Source: Bacteroidales bacterium M5 (GTDB lineage Bacteria > Bacteroidota > Bacteroidia > Bacteroidales > Muribaculaceae). Taken from it: a stretch of DNA of 58,546 nucleotides. The notes beneath the pieces are model-generated. The model worked only from the letters and a program-made list of their open reading frames with translations. It had not been told where the DNA came from and did not search any database. A program made the position numbers and the translations under genes. Shown one piece after another: positions 1 through 9,122 of the stretch. The stretch's first letter is position 1, and each line of letters opens with the position of its first letter. Location: NCBI GenBank assembly GCA_001689535.1, contig LUJP01000028.1, forward strand, positions 1 through 58,546. Reading direction: 5' to 3'.

Positions 1-674
1 ATCCAGCTGTCGAATACGGCGCAGATGCCACCCCAGAGCTGTTCCCAGGCATTGTCGGGGAAGTCCTTGCCGGTAAATTCCTTGACGGCATTTTTGAAGA
101 GTTTAACGAGCGATTTGAGATCCTCAACATCAAGCTCGGTGTCGAGTTTAACGCCTTTCTCTTCCTTGACTTTATCCATGATTTCCTCAAAAGGATCGAT
201 GTCGGCTTTGCTTTTGGGTTTCATTCCGAGAACCACATCACCATACATCTGAACAAAGCGGCGGTAGCTGTCCCATGCAAAACGGGGATTTCCGCTCTGA
301 GCTGCGAGAGATTCAACAGTGGCGTCGTTCATACCGAGGTTAAGCACAGTGTCCATCATGCCGGGCATAGAAGCGCGGGCGCCGGAACGTACAGAAACCA
401 GAAGGGGGTTGGAGGGATCGTTGAATTTTTTACCTGTGAGGCTTTCAACGTGAGCTATCGCTTTTTCCACATCATTCTGAAGACGCTTTACTACTTCATC
501 GCGACCATACTGAGTGTATTCGGTGCAGACTTCGGTGGTAATAGTGAATCCGGGGGGGACGGGCATACCGAGGTGGTTCATTTCGGCAAGGTTAGCGCCT
601 TTGCCACCAAGGAGGTTACGCATAGAGGCATCGCCTTCGGCTTTGCCGTCTCCAAACGTGTAAACTCTTTTCAT
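1..674 (-). CDS. ppdK: Pyruvate, phosphate dikinase, N-terminal part (cut by window edge)
   Basis: The reading frame starts at the ATG complementary to 672-674 and runs off the left edge, so about 224 N-terminal residues are visible. The protein begins MKRVYTFGDG and continues with GGKGANLAEM, the glycine-rich ATP-grasp start of PpdK, then PVPPGFTITT and VRSGARASMPGMMDTVLNLG, which are hallmark PPDK segments. The enzyme interconverts pyruvate + ATP + Pi with PEP + AMP + PPi through a phosphohistidine; that His and the PEP-binding domain lie outside the window. In Bacteroidales PpdK works at the PEP-pyruvate node. It is divergent from rlmD. No frame disruption is visible. Identity is firm; the rest of the protein cannot be judged. 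Confidence 0.95.
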   Translation of the reverse strand, partial: MKRVYTFGDGKAEGDASMRNLLGGKGANLAEMNHLGMPVPPGFTITTEVCTEYTQYGRDEVVKRLQNDVEKAIAHVESLTGKKFNDPSNPLLVSVRSGARASMPGMMDTVLNLGMNDATVESLAAQSGNPRFAWDSYRRFVQMYGDVVLGMKPKSKADIDPFEEIMDKVKEEKGVKLDTELDVEDLKSLVKLFKNAVKEFTGKDFPDNAWEQLWGGICAVFDSW

Positions 675-768
675 CAGTTAATGTATTAAATTGGGTATAT
701 AAAAAATGTTTATTTTATACTTGAATGCAGCCAAAGACTGCTAATTAGTTTTGTCATGGACTATAGTG

Positions 769-776
769 CAAATTTA
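769..776 (-). promoter_or_regulatory. Possible -7 element for ppdK
   Basis: Read on the minus strand this is TAAATTTG, a match to the Bacteroidetes -7 consensus TAnnTTTG, about 95 nt upstream of the ppdK start. I see no TTG at the usual distance of about 20 bp upstream, so the call rests on the -7 box alone. Confidence 0.4.
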
Positions 777-848
777 AGACAATAAACGCAAACATGAAAA
801 AAATTAAAGATTTTTCTCACGGGGGGATGAAGATTAACCTTATTTGCG

Positions 849-856
849 TAGCTTTG
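849..856 (+). promoter_or_regulatory. Possible -7 element for rlmD
   Basis: TAGCTTTG matches the TAnnTTTG -7 consensus of Bacteroidetes sigma factor promoters and lies 51 bp before the rlmD start. No clear -33 TTTG is seen upstream. Confidence 0.4.
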
Positions 857-907
857 CACCTTGATTGAATAACCGTTGTTAATTTTCGGAACTAATTATA
901 CTGGACA

Positions 908-2320
908 ATGGGAAGAAAACGAAAGGAATTACCCTTATATGAGGGCATAGAGATAACTGATGTAGCAGCGGAAGGAAATTCGCTTGCCCGCATAAACGAC
1001 AAGGTGATATTCATCCCCTTCGGAGCGCCCGGCGATATTGTCGATGTGAAGATTGACAGAAGCCGTAAAAGCTACAGTGAGGGCCATATAGAGAGGATGA
1101 TAAAACCTTCCAATATCAGGGAGGCGCCAAAATGCAGACATTTCGGCGTGTGCGGAGGCTGCCGGTGGCAGCATCTGCCTTATTCGGTTCAGCTTGAACT
1201 TAAGCAGCGCCAGGTAAAGGATGCTCTCGAGCGGATAGCTAAAGTGGAGCTTCCGGAAATCAGCCCCATTATCGGATCGGAAGAAATCTGGGCTTATCGA
1301 AATAAAATGGAATACACCTTCTCGAATAAGAAATGGCTGACTTTCGACCAGCTCCGGAGCGGGGAGGAATTTCCTGACAGAGATGCCGCTGGCTTTCACA
1401 TACCTGGTGCTTTCGATAAAGTGCTGGATATAGAGGAATGTCACCTTCAGGACAGTCTAGGTGACCGACTGCGATTGTTCATAAAAGATTATGGCAAGCG
1501 CAACGGATTGAGCTTTTATGACCTGAGGGCTCAAAACGGATTGTTGAGGACTCTGATGATTCGTATCGCGTCAACAGGCCAGGTGATGGCTGTGATGGTT
1601 TTCGGATCTGACGAACCGGAGCAAATAAAAGCGCTTCTTGACGCCGTAGCCGCTGAGTTTCAGGAAATAACGTCACTTCAGTATGTGATAAATACTAAGT
1701 TAAACGATACGATAGCCGATCAGGATGTCCTGATATATAAAGGAGCCCCTTATATAGAAGAAGAGATGGAGGGACTTCGTTTCCGTGTAGGCCCGAAATC
1801 GTTTTACCAGACTAATTCCCGACAGGCTGAAAGGCTTTATAATGTGGCACGCGATTTTGCGGAGCTTTCAGGAGATGAGCTTGTGTATGACCTTTATACT
1901 GGAACAGGAACCATAGCTAACTTCGTCGCGTCAAGAGCCGGCAAGGTAATCGGTATAGAATATGTGGAAGATGCCATAAAGGATGCACGGGTGAATTCGG
2001 AAGCTAATGGAATTAACAATACCATTTTCTACGCCGGCGACATGAAAGATGTGCTGACCGATGAGTTTGTGGCCAAGCATGGTGTTCCTGATGTAATGAT
2101 TGTGGATCCTCCACGTGCGGGAATGCACCAGGATGTGGTAAATGTGATTCTAAATGCTTCTCCAGAACGGATTGTTTATGTGAGCTGCAATCCTTCGACT
2201 CAGGCGCGAGATATCGCTTTGCTTGACGGGTCATATAGGGTTGACAGAGTACAGCCGGTAGATATGTTCCCTCATACTCATCATGTTGAAAACGTGGTGA
2301 GACTGGTGAGACGTGGGTGA
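908..2320 (+). CDS. rlmD: 23S rRNA (uracil-C5)-methyltransferase, RlmD/RumA family
   Basis: The 470-aa protein has the full architecture of an RNA m5U methyltransferase. An N-terminal TRAM domain (about residues 10-65) is followed by an iron-sulfur cluster motif CRHFGVCGGC near residue 75. The C-terminal SAM-binding Rossmann domain has DLYTGTGT near 325, then DPPRAGM, and the catalytic Cys in YVSCNPSTQARD near 425. The family transfers methyl from SAM to C5 of a uridine in 23S rRNA (U1939 in E. coli for RlmD). RlmD, RlmC and RlmCD cannot be separated by sequence reading alone. It is a single gene, convergent with the CYTH gene with only 1 bp between stops. Length is normal for the family. Confidence 0.9.
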   Translation: MGRKRKELPLYEGIEITDVAAEGNSLARINDKVIFIPFGAPGDIVDVKIDRSRKSYSEGHIERMIKPSNIREAPKCRHFGVCGGCRWQHLPYSVQLELKQRQVKDALERIAKVELPEISPIIGSEEIWAYRNKMEYTFSNKKWLTFDQLRSGEEFPDRDAAGFHIPGAFDKVLDIEECHLQDSLGDRLRLFIKDYGKRNGLSFYDLRAQNGLLRTLMIRIASTGQVMAVMVFGSDEPEQIKALLDAVAAEFQEITSLQYVINTKLNDTIADQDVLIYKGAPYIEEEMEGLRFRVGPKSFYQTNSRQAERLYNVARDFAELSGDELVYDLYTGTGTIANFVASRAGKVIGIEYVEDAIKDARVNSEANGINNTIFYAGDMKDVLTDEFVAKHGVPDVMIVDPPRAGMHQDVVNVILNASPERIVYVSCNPSTQARDIALLDGSYRVDRVQPVDMFPHTHHVENVVRLVRRG

Positions 2321-2321
2321 T

Positions 2322-2783
2322 TCACACGACAGGAGGGAGTTCTCCGGAAGAAGTGAGCACTGAATTGTAATAGCGGGGATCACCTGTCACTTCACGTCCC
2401 AGGAAGGAAGGCCTCTCGAAAGATTCATCAGCATCTTCGAGCTCAATCTCGGCTACGGTCAGGCCTGTAAGGCTTCCGTGAAATTCGTCGACTTCCCACC
2501 TGCCGACTATATATCTTGTCTTGGATATGACAGGAGAACAGGAGCAGGTGTCCATTATCTCGATGGCATCGGAAACCGGAACGGGATATTCCCATTCACT
2601 GCGCTCGCATCCGTGAGTCCGGCTTTTTATAGTCAGGAATGCTGTTGGGCCGCAAACGCGGATTCTCACCACGGAATCTGGAGAGGTAGACAGGTAAGCC
2701 TGACGGATTTCGATAACTCTGCTGGCACGTTTTTTGTAGCTTTCGTCTTTGACGAGAAATTTTCTTTCTATTTCTTTGCCCAT
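2322..2783 (-). CDS. CYTH domain protein (adenylate cyclase/thiamine triphosphatase superfamily)
   Basis: This 153-aa protein opens with GKEIERKFLV, the EXEXK-type signature of the CYTH (CyaB, thiamine triphosphatase) fold. Basic and acidic residues alternate along its length (VVRIRVCG, AFLTIKSRT, AEIELEDADE), as expected for strands lining the triphosphate tunnel. Bacterial CYTH proteins of this size are usually inorganic triphosphatases needing a divalent metal; the substrate here is unknown. It stands alone between rlmD (convergent) and phoH (divergent). The start at 2783 is the first Met and places the signature at residue 2, as in homologues. Confidence 0.85.
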   Translation of the reverse strand: MGKEIERKFLVKDESYKKRASRVIEIRQAYLSTSPDSVVRIRVCGPTAFLTIKSRTHGCERSEWEYPVPVSDAIEIMDTCSCSPVISKTRYIVGRWEVDEFHGSLTGLTVAEIELEDADESFERPSFLGREVTGDPRYYNSVLTSSGELPPVV

Positions 2784-2919
2784 GGGTTGTTTGACCTGAT
2801 ACGTTAGAATATTACGGAACTCACAAAATTAAAAATAAAACTAAAAAGATAAAACATGAAAGGTTTCCATTGCATTATATAAAATATAAGCAAGTGAACC
2901 CTTCAACTATGATAAAAAG

Positions 2920-3915
2920 ATGATAGAGCGAATTGTAATAATAAGCAATGCCAATCCCGTGAATTTCTACGGGGTAAACAACAGCAACATGCAACTCATC
3001 CGAAATCTTTTCCCAAAGCTCCGTATGGCCGCACGAGGCAGTGTGATCAAGGTTATAGGCGACGAAGAAGAGACTTCAGTTTTCGAGAAGAAAATACATG
3101 AAATGGAGGAATACTGTACGAAGTACAATTCCTTGACGGAAGATGTGATACTTGATATAGTTTCCGGCGAGAAGCCTCACGACAAGCGCTCAGACGGCGT
3201 GATTATATATGGAGTCAACGGAAAACCTATAAGTGCCCGGACTCCCAATCAGCAGAAGCTTGTGGAGGAGTTTAATCAGAATGATCTGACGTTTGCTCTC
3301 GGTCCTGCCGGTACGGGCAAAACATATATTGCGATTGCTCTTGCCGTAAAAGCCCTGAAGAATCGGGAGGCTCGGAAAATAATTCTTTCACGTCCTGCGG
3401 TCGAGGCCGGAGAGAAGCTCGGATTCCTTCCAGGCGACATGAAGGATAAGATAGATCCATATCTCCAACCACTTTATGATGCACTGGAGGATATGATTCC
3501 GCCGGTTAAGCTTAAGGAGTATATGGAGAATAAAGTGATCCAGATTGCCCCCCTTGCATTCATGCGCGGACGAACGCTCAATGATGCCGTGATTGTGCTG
3601 GATGAAGCGCAGAATACCACCACCCATCAGATCAAGATGTTCCTGACACGACTCGGTATGAACGCCAAAATGATAATCACAGGCGATGCAACCCAGATTG
3701 ACCTTCCGAGATCCACAACCTCCGGCCTCATGCAGGCTCTGAAGATTTTGAAGAATGTGAAGGGGATAGGCCGTGTGGAATTCGGGAAGAAAGATATCGT
3801 GCGCCATGCATTGGTGCAGCGCATTGTGGAGGCATATGAAAAATATGACGAAGAACATGCATCTTCTGAGGACAACGGAAGTAATGGAGAGCTTGAAACC
3901 GAAACTGACAATTAA
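2920..3915 (+). CDS. phoH: PhoH family ATPase
   Basis: 331 residues. The N-terminal 110 residues are a KH-like region typical of PhoH proteins. The ATPase core follows, with Walker A GPAGTGKT near residue 130, the family motif LSRPAVEAGEKLGFLPG, and Walker B VIVLDEAQNTT near 225. The last 25 residues are acidic and low in complexity. PhoH proteins are cytoplasmic P-loop ATPases related to superfamily 1 helicases and are thought to act on RNA or ribosomes; the exact function is unsettled. The stop is 5 bp before the DUF5686 gene, so the two are probably cotranscribed, although no functional link is obvious. Confidence 0.93.
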   Translation: MIERIVIISNANPVNFYGVNNSNMQLIRNLFPKLRMAARGSVIKVIGDEEETSVFEKKIHEMEEYCTKYNSLTEDVILDIVSGEKPHDKRSDGVIIYGVNGKPISARTPNQQKLVEEFNQNDLTFALGPAGTGKTYIAIALAVKALKNREARKIILSRPAVEAGEKLGFLPGDMKDKIDPYLQPLYDALEDMIPPVKLKEYMENKVIQIAPLAFMRGRTLNDAVIVLDEAQNTTTHQIKMFLTRLGMNAKMIITGDATQIDLPRSTTSGLMQALKILKNVKGIGRVEFGKKDIVRHALVQRIVEAYEKYDEEHASSEDNGSNGELETETDN

Positions 3916-3920
3916 AATTA

Positions 3921-6476
3921 ATGAGCCAAGTCTTAATCAGAATATTATTATCGGTGCTCGGGGTGCTTGTCACATTTAATGTGGCTGCCGCTCCGACCAC
4001 TTTTGTATCCGGAGTTGTAACCGATTCTCTTTCCAGAAATCCGTTGCCTTTTGTGTCTGTGGTTTTACTTGATAATGGTGCCGGAGGTCTTACGGACGAC
4101 CACGGACGCTTCTCCCTTCAGACGTCCCGCCCGGTCTCCGAAATCAAAATATCGGCAATCGGATATGACACCAAGATATTAAAGTTGACACAGGGCCAGC
4201 CGAACTATCTTAAGGTGAGGCTGAGACCTATTGGAAAGGAGCTTGGTGAGGTTGTGGTCAAATCTAAAAAGAAGAAATATTCAAAAAAGAATAATCCCGC
4301 GGTAATATTCATGGAGAAGATCCGGAATGCCGATACTCTCACCGACCCGATGCGTCATCCGAATTATTCTTATGATAAATATGAGCGAATAACTTTTGGT
4401 CTCAACAAATTCAGTCCCGTAGACGAAAAGAATCTGCTATTGAAGAAATTCGGCGTACTTCGTGATTACATTGACACAAGCGAGGTCTCAGGAAATCCGA
4501 TACTGAATGTCAGCACCAGAGAGAAATCATCGCGTGTGGTCAATACCAAAGAACCGTCGCGAAGTAAAGAAATAATCAAAGGTTTCCGTCAGGAGGGTCT
4601 TGATGATTTTCTTGACCCGGAAAATATGAGAATGATATTCGAGGAATTCCTGAAAGAAGTGGATTTGTACGGTAATGATGTGGTAATGTTGCGCAATCAT
4701 TTTGTCAGTCCTCTTTCACGTATTGCTCCAGACTTTTATAAGTTCTTCCTTACTGACACTGTTGAAGTGGGAGGTGAACGTTGTATTGTACTCTCCTTTA
4801 CACCACACAATACCCAGTCGTTCGGATTCACGGGTAACATTTATGTTCCAGAAGGGGACTCGACCATGTTTATAAAGAAAGTGGAGATGAATGTGCCACG
4901 GGCTATAAATCTGAACTTTGTGGAAAATCTGTTTATTTCCCAGGAATTCAAGAGGGGAGAAGACGGAAGCAGACAGAAGGTGCGGGATGATGTGATAGCG
5001 GAACTTTCAATCCTCCCCGGCACACAGGGACTGTATATGCGACGAAACAGTGCGTATTCAAATCATTCATACGAGAAACCGGATGCGGCCACAGAAGAAC
5101 TTATATCCTCGCTGGAAAACGAAATCAAAACTGATTCCATGGATCTCCAGGAAGAGGATTTCTGGGTTGAGAATCGGTTGATTCCTATCTCCAAATCCGA
5201 AGAAAATGTAGGCAGTTTTGCAGGGGTTATGAGACAGATTCCTCTCTACTACTGGACAGAGAAGTTTGTAAGGCTAATGTCTAACGGCTATATAAGCACT
5301 TCGAAAAAAGACTCGAAAGTCGATATCGGCCCCTTGATTAGCCTGGTGAGTCATAACAGCCTTGAAGGCTGGCGGTTCAGACTCGGAGGAATGACTACAG
5401 CCAATCTCAATCCTCATCTTTTCGCTCGTGGATTCGCGGCTTACGGCCTTAGGGATAAGGTGTGGAAATATGGTGGTGAGCTGGAATATTCATTCAACAA
5501 GAAAAAGTATCATTCGCAAGAATACCCCATACATTCTTTGCGTATGAGCCATATATATGATGTGGACATGCTCGGACAGCATTTTGCTGAGGCGGAAAAT
5601 GGGTCAATGTTTATGGTGTTAAGTCGTCAATCAGACTATCAGATAACTTACCATCGTCTGACGGCTTTGGAATATAAGCTTGAACTGAACAATCATTTTT
5701 CAGTTCAGGCCGAAGCACGGCATGAACGCCAGGAGGCGACAAAATGGATGCGTTTTGAGATGCCCGACGGGCGTGTGTTTCCTCACTATAATGAAACCTC
5801 ATTCACTCTTAAGCTCCGGTATGCGCCGGGCGAAAAATTCTATCAGATGAAGTCGGGACGTATCTCGATAAATCACGAAGCGCCGGTCATCACCCTCTCT
5901 CACACGTTTGCCCCATCGGGAGCATTCGGTAATCTTTTTGCACTCAACCGTACGGATGCAAGTTTCGAAAAAAGATTCTGGCTATCGGCATTCGGCTATG
6001 TGGATGTGCTTTTAAAGGGAGCTCATATATGGAATAAATGTGGATACCCCAATATGATCAGTCCTGCTGCCAATCTTTCCTATACCATTCAGCCTGAAAC
6101 CTATTCGCTCTTAAATCCCATGGAGTTCATACTGGACAGTTATGCAGGATGGGATATCACGTATTGGGCCAATGGAGCGATTTTTAACTATATTCCGTTG
6201 ATTAAGAAGCTTAAACTCAGGGAGGTGTTTGGGTTCAAAGGATTTATAGGCCATCTTAGCAAGAAAAACAATCCGGCCTATAGCTCAGATGTTTTCTCTT
6301 TTCCTGAGCTGAGCAATACATTGACAATGGGAAAAACTCCGTATATGGAGGTAAGCGCCGGAATTGATAATATTTTCCGCTTTATCCGGCTTGAATATGT
6401 GTGGCGTCTTACTTACCGAAATTATCCGGGAGTGGATAAAGGCGGCGTAAGAGTTGGTGCACATTTCCGTTTCTAA
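3921..6476 (+). CDS. DUF5686 outer-membrane protein with carboxypeptidase-like regulatory domain
   Basis: This 851-aa protein starts with a signal peptide ending near AAA at residue 24. A carboxypeptidase-regulatory-like (CarbopepD_reg_2) beta-sandwich follows (about residues 30-110, VSGVVTDSLSRNPLPFVSV). The large remainder matches my recollection of the Bacteroidetes DUF5686 family. Its C-terminal third is rich in alternating aromatic/polar strands and ends ...VRVGAHFRF, with a terminal Phe, which suggests an outer-membrane beta-barrel. Role unknown; surface or periplasmic location is inferred. It follows phoH by 5 bp. It is not a SusC protein: no TonB box or plug is recognisable and the length is shorter. 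Confidence 0.82.
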   Translation: MSQVLIRILLSVLGVLVTFNVAAAPTTFVSGVVTDSLSRNPLPFVSVVLLDNGAGGLTDDHGRFSLQTSRPVSEIKISAIGYDTKILKLTQGQPNYLKVRLRPIGKELGEVVVKSKKKKYSKKNNPAVIFMEKIRNADTLTDPMRHPNYSYDKYERITFGLNKFSPVDEKNLLLKKFGVLRDYIDTSEVSGNPILNVSTREKSSRVVNTKEPSRSKEIIKGFRQEGLDDFLDPENMRMIFEEFLKEVDLYGNDVVMLRNHFVSPLSRIAPDFYKFFLTDTVEVGGERCIVLSFTPHNTQSFGFTGNIYVPEGDSTMFIKKVEMNVPRAINLNFVENLFISQEFKRGEDGSRQKVRDDVIAELSILPGTQGLYMRRNSAYSNHSYEKPDAATEELISSLENEIKTDSMDLQEEDFWVENRLIPISKSEENVGSFAGVMRQIPLYYWTEKFVRLMSNGYISTSKKDSKVDIGPLISLVSHNSLEGWRFRLGGMTTANLNPHLFARGFAAYGLRDKVWKYGGELEYSFNKKKYHSQEYPIHSLRMSHIYDVDMLGQHFAEAENGSMFMVLSRQSDYQITYHRLTALEYKLELNNHFSVQAEARHERQEATKWMRFEMPDGRVFPHYNETSFTLKLRYAPGEKFYQMKSGRISINHEAPVITLSHTFAPSGAFGNLFALNRTDASFEKRFWLSAFGYVDVLLKGAHIWNKCGYPNMISPAANLSYTIQPETYSLLNPMEFILDSYAGWDITYWANGAIFNYIPLIKKLKLREVFGFKGFIGHLSKKNNPAYSSDVFSFPELSNTLTMGKTPYMEVSAGIDNIFRFIRLEYVWRLTYRNYPGVDKGGVRVGAHFRF

Positions 6477-6555
6477 GATATTGTTTTGTTCTTAAAAGGG
6501 GAGTGTCACATCTAATTTTGAGTGGAAATCTGATAGCATATTTGCACTCAAAAGC

Positions 6556-6587
6556 CTTGAAAAGAATAAAAAAAGATTGTAAATTTG
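6556..6587 (+). promoter_or_regulatory. Promoter for murB-murA
   Basis: TTG at 6557-6559 and TAAATTTG at 6580-6587 are separated by 20 bp, fitting the Bacteroidetes -33/-7 pattern. The expected transcription start is near 6594, giving a leader of about 45 nt before the murB ATG at 6638. Confidence 0.65.
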
Positions 6588-6637
6588 CAATTGGAGGCAA
6601 TTAGATTTCTCCCTTTTCATAACCCAATCCACAGCAC

Positions 6638-7666
6638 ATGATTACGGTTATCCCCGACTTCGATCTCCGGCATAGCAATACCTTCAGGATGAATGCCAGA
6701 TGCCGCAGATGGATAGAATATACAGACCCCAATGACCTTCCGGCAATTTTTGCCGACGGTTCACTCCTACGGCCTAAATGCATAGGGTCCGGAAGTAATA
6801 TATTGTTTACGAATGACTATGATGGCGATCTTCTGCATTCCCGTGTTATGGGGATGGAAATAACTCCTCTTGACGATGGCTCTGTTTATGTGAGGGCCGG
6901 AGCGGGAATAGAGATGGACCATCTTGTGGAATACTGTGCCGAACGTGGCTACTGGGGGTTGGAAAACCTTTCGGGTATTCCCGGAGAGGTTGGCGCAAGT
7001 GCAGTTCAAAATGTAGGAGCCTACGGCGTAGAAGCAAAAGATTGTATAGAAAGCGTGGAATGCTTTGATACCGTTACGCGGACATTCGATAGTTTCGCTC
7101 CAGAAGAATGCGAGTATGGCTACCGTACTTCAAGATTCAAAACAGGCAAGGACGCTGACAGATACATAGTGTGCTATGTGGTGTTCAAAGTCTATTCGGA
7201 CTATTTGCCTAAGCTGGATTACGGTCATCTGCGAGATGCACTGAACACAGAACATCCAACGCCTATGGATGTAAGAAAAGCCATTATTGCGATGAGGACG
7301 GTAAAACTGCCGGACGTAGACAGCATAGGGAGCGCCGGGAGTTTTTTTAAAAATCCGCTATTGACATCAGAAGAATTTTCAGCCTTGAAAAAACGTGTTG
7401 TCGCTCTGTTCGGGCAAGAAATGTCTTTTCCTAATTTTAAGGAAGGAGAACGCATTAAGGTTCCGGCCGCTTGGCTGATAGACAAATGTGGTCTTAAAGG
7501 TTACAGGAATCACGATGCCGGAGTGTGGGAAAAACAGCCGTTGGTAATAGTCAATCTTACCGGTAACGCCTCTGCTGAGGAAATTATTGAAGTCAAAAAT
7601 CATGTGATTGAGAGCGTCAAGAATCAATTCGGCGTCATTCTTTCTCCAGAGGTTGAAATAATATAA
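6638..7666 (+). CDS. murB: UDP-N-acetylenolpyruvoylglucosamine reductase
   Basis: This 342-aa FAD enzyme reduces UDP-GlcNAc-enolpyruvate to UDP-MurNAc, the second committed step of peptidoglycan synthesis. The N-terminal region SNTFRMNARC and the FAD-binding GSGSNILFT are type I MurB signatures. ENLSGIPGEVGASAVQNVGAYG near residue 115 is the FAD/substrate loop. GSAGSFFKNP near 230 holds the proton-donor Ser. The C-terminal PAAWLIDKCGLKG and the length match the long (E. coli-like) form. It lies 14 bp before murA, so the two consecutive enzymes are encoded together, with murA second although it acts first. Confidence 0.96.
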   Translation: MITVIPDFDLRHSNTFRMNARCRRWIEYTDPNDLPAIFADGSLLRPKCIGSGSNILFTNDYDGDLLHSRVMGMEITPLDDGSVYVRAGAGIEMDHLVEYCAERGYWGLENLSGIPGEVGASAVQNVGAYGVEAKDCIESVECFDTVTRTFDSFAPEECEYGYRTSRFKTGKDADRYIVCYVVFKVYSDYLPKLDYGHLRDALNTEHPTPMDVRKAIIAMRTVKLPDVDSIGSAGSFFKNPLLTSEEFSALKKRVVALFGQEMSFPNFKEGERIKVPAAWLIDKCGLKGYRNHDAGVWEKQPLVIVNLTGNASAEEIIEVKNHVIESVKNQFGVILSPEVEII

Positions 7667-7680
7667 ATAAGAAGTTATAG

Positions 7681-8994
7681 ATGAGTACATTCATAATTGA
7701 AGGCGGACACCGTCTTTCAGGTGATATAATTCCTCAGGGTGCAAAAAATGAAGCCCTCCAGATATTAAGCGCAACGCTTCTGACTGAAGAACCGGTACAT
7801 GTTACAAATGTGCCGGAGATCATTGATGTGAAGAACCTTATAAATCTCCTTAAAGGAATGGGAGTTAAAGTTAAACGACATGCCCCCGGAGATTATACCT
7901 TCATTGCCGATAGCGTAGACACCGGTTTTATTGAGAGTGCTGACTTTGTAAAAAGTTGTGCTTCTCTGAGAGGTTCGGTGCTCATGGTCGGACCGCTTCT
8001 TACCCGTTTCGGAAAGGCATATTTCGCTAAACCAGGTGGCGACAAAATCGGTAGACGGAAAATAGATACACATATCTCCGGACTGGTGAGTCTCGGTGCG
8101 TCGGCTGAATATGTCTCAGAACGTAAGTCGTATCTTCTTGAGAGCGGAGAGAGGGGCCTTAGAGGTGCCTACATGCTTCTTGACGAGGCGTCCGTTACAG
8201 GTACTGCCAATATTATAATGGCAGCAGTTCTCGTTCCCGGAACAACAACAATTTATAATGCCGCCTGCGAACCCTATATCCAGCAGCTGTGCAAGATGCT
8301 GAATAGAATGGGAGCAAAAATATCCGGTGTGGGATCCAATCTGCTCACGATAACCGGAGTGGAAAAACTTCATGGAACTTCCCACCGGATACTCCCTGAT
8401 ATGATAGAGGTGGGAAGCTTTATCGGCATGGCCGCGATAACCCAAAGCACAATCCGAATCAAGGATGTGGGGTATGATGACCTGGGAATAATTCCTGACA
8501 GTTTCAGAAAACTTGGAATCACCATTATTCGGGAAGGGGACGACATAGTGGTCCCCGGCCAGGACACATACGAGATAGAGACTGCACTGGATGGCTCAAT
8601 TCTCAATATCGCTGATGCTCCATGGCCCGGCCTGACTCCGGATCTGTTGAGTGTGATGCTTGTGGTGGCCACACAATGCCGCGGAAGTGTTCTCATCCAT
8701 CAGAAGATGTTTGAAAGCCGTCTGTTTTTCGTGGATCATCTTATAGATATGGGAGCACAGATTATGCTTTGTGATCCGCATAGGGCTGTCGTGATTGGCC
8801 TTGACCATCGTGTGCCATTAAGAGCTAACCGCATGCTTTCTCCCGACATTCGTGCTGGTATTGCCATGCTTCTTGCTGCCATGTCGGCGAAGGGCACAAG
8901 CGAAATAGGCAACATTAATCAGATTGATCGTGGTTATGAGAATATAGACCAGCGTCTGAATCGTCTTGGTGCACGGATCACCCGTGTGGATTGA
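7681..8994 (+). CDS. murA: UDP-N-acetylglucosamine 1-carboxyvinyltransferase
   Basis: 437 residues, EPSP-synthase-like two-domain fold. It transfers enolpyruvate from PEP to UDP-GlcNAc. Family motifs are QGAKNEALQIL (Lys22-Asn23, substrate binding), CASLRGSVLMVGPLL, and RAGIAMLLAAM near the C-terminus. The active-site loop reads KPGGDKIGRRKID, with Asp121 where E. coli has the fosfomycin-alkylated Cys115. Asp at this position is known to keep activity and give intrinsic fosfomycin resistance in other bacteria. Cotranscribed with murB. The stop is followed after 16 bp by the hairpin repeat at 9011. No other copy of murA is seen in the window. Confidence 0.96.
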   Translation: MSTFIIEGGHRLSGDIIPQGAKNEALQILSATLLTEEPVHVTNVPEIIDVKNLINLLKGMGVKVKRHAPGDYTFIADSVDTGFIESADFVKSCASLRGSVLMVGPLLTRFGKAYFAKPGGDKIGRRKIDTHISGLVSLGASAEYVSERKSYLLESGERGLRGAYMLLDEASVTGTANIIMAAVLVPGTTTIYNAACEPYIQQLCKMLNRMGAKISGVGSNLLTITGVEKLHGTSHRILPDMIEVGSFIGMAAITQSTIRIKDVGYDDLGIIPDSFRKLGITIIREGDDIVVPGQDTYEIETALDGSILNIADAPWPGLTPDLLSVMLVVATQCRGSVLIHQKMFESRLFFVDHLIDMGAQIMLCDPHRAVVIGLDHRVPLRANRMLSPDIRAGIAMLLAAMSAKGTSEIGNINQIDRGYENIDQRLNRLGARITRVD

Positions 8995-9010
8995 ACTCCT
9001 TTAACACGAA

Positions 9011-9063
9011 TACTAATCCCTGTCTGAAGCTGATTCAGGCGGGGATTGCTATGAGTGAGAGAC
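9011..9063 (+). repeat. Direct repeat R1 with stem-loop, left flank of alkA-ogt-MFS cassette
   Basis: This 53-bp block matches R2 (11621-11673) at 42 positions, and all 11 differences are transitions. It contains a 14-bp stem (9015-9028 with 9034-9047, two G-U pairs, 5-nt loop), probably serving as the murA transcription terminator. On the minus strand it can be read as the last residues of a universal-stress-like C-terminus (LIAIPA, stop) in the same register as the real gene end in R2, which suggests it is a duplicated gene-end/terminator. Confidence 0.75.
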
Positions 9064-9122
9064 GCGCTGTTAAGGACTTATATAAGCAATCAAATTGAAA
9101 TCACATCGGGTAATATAATGGC

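Noticed and set aside
3388..3858. 156-aa open frame opposite phoH
   Set aside because: Antisense to phoH with no motif, His/Cys-rich composition typical of shadow frames.
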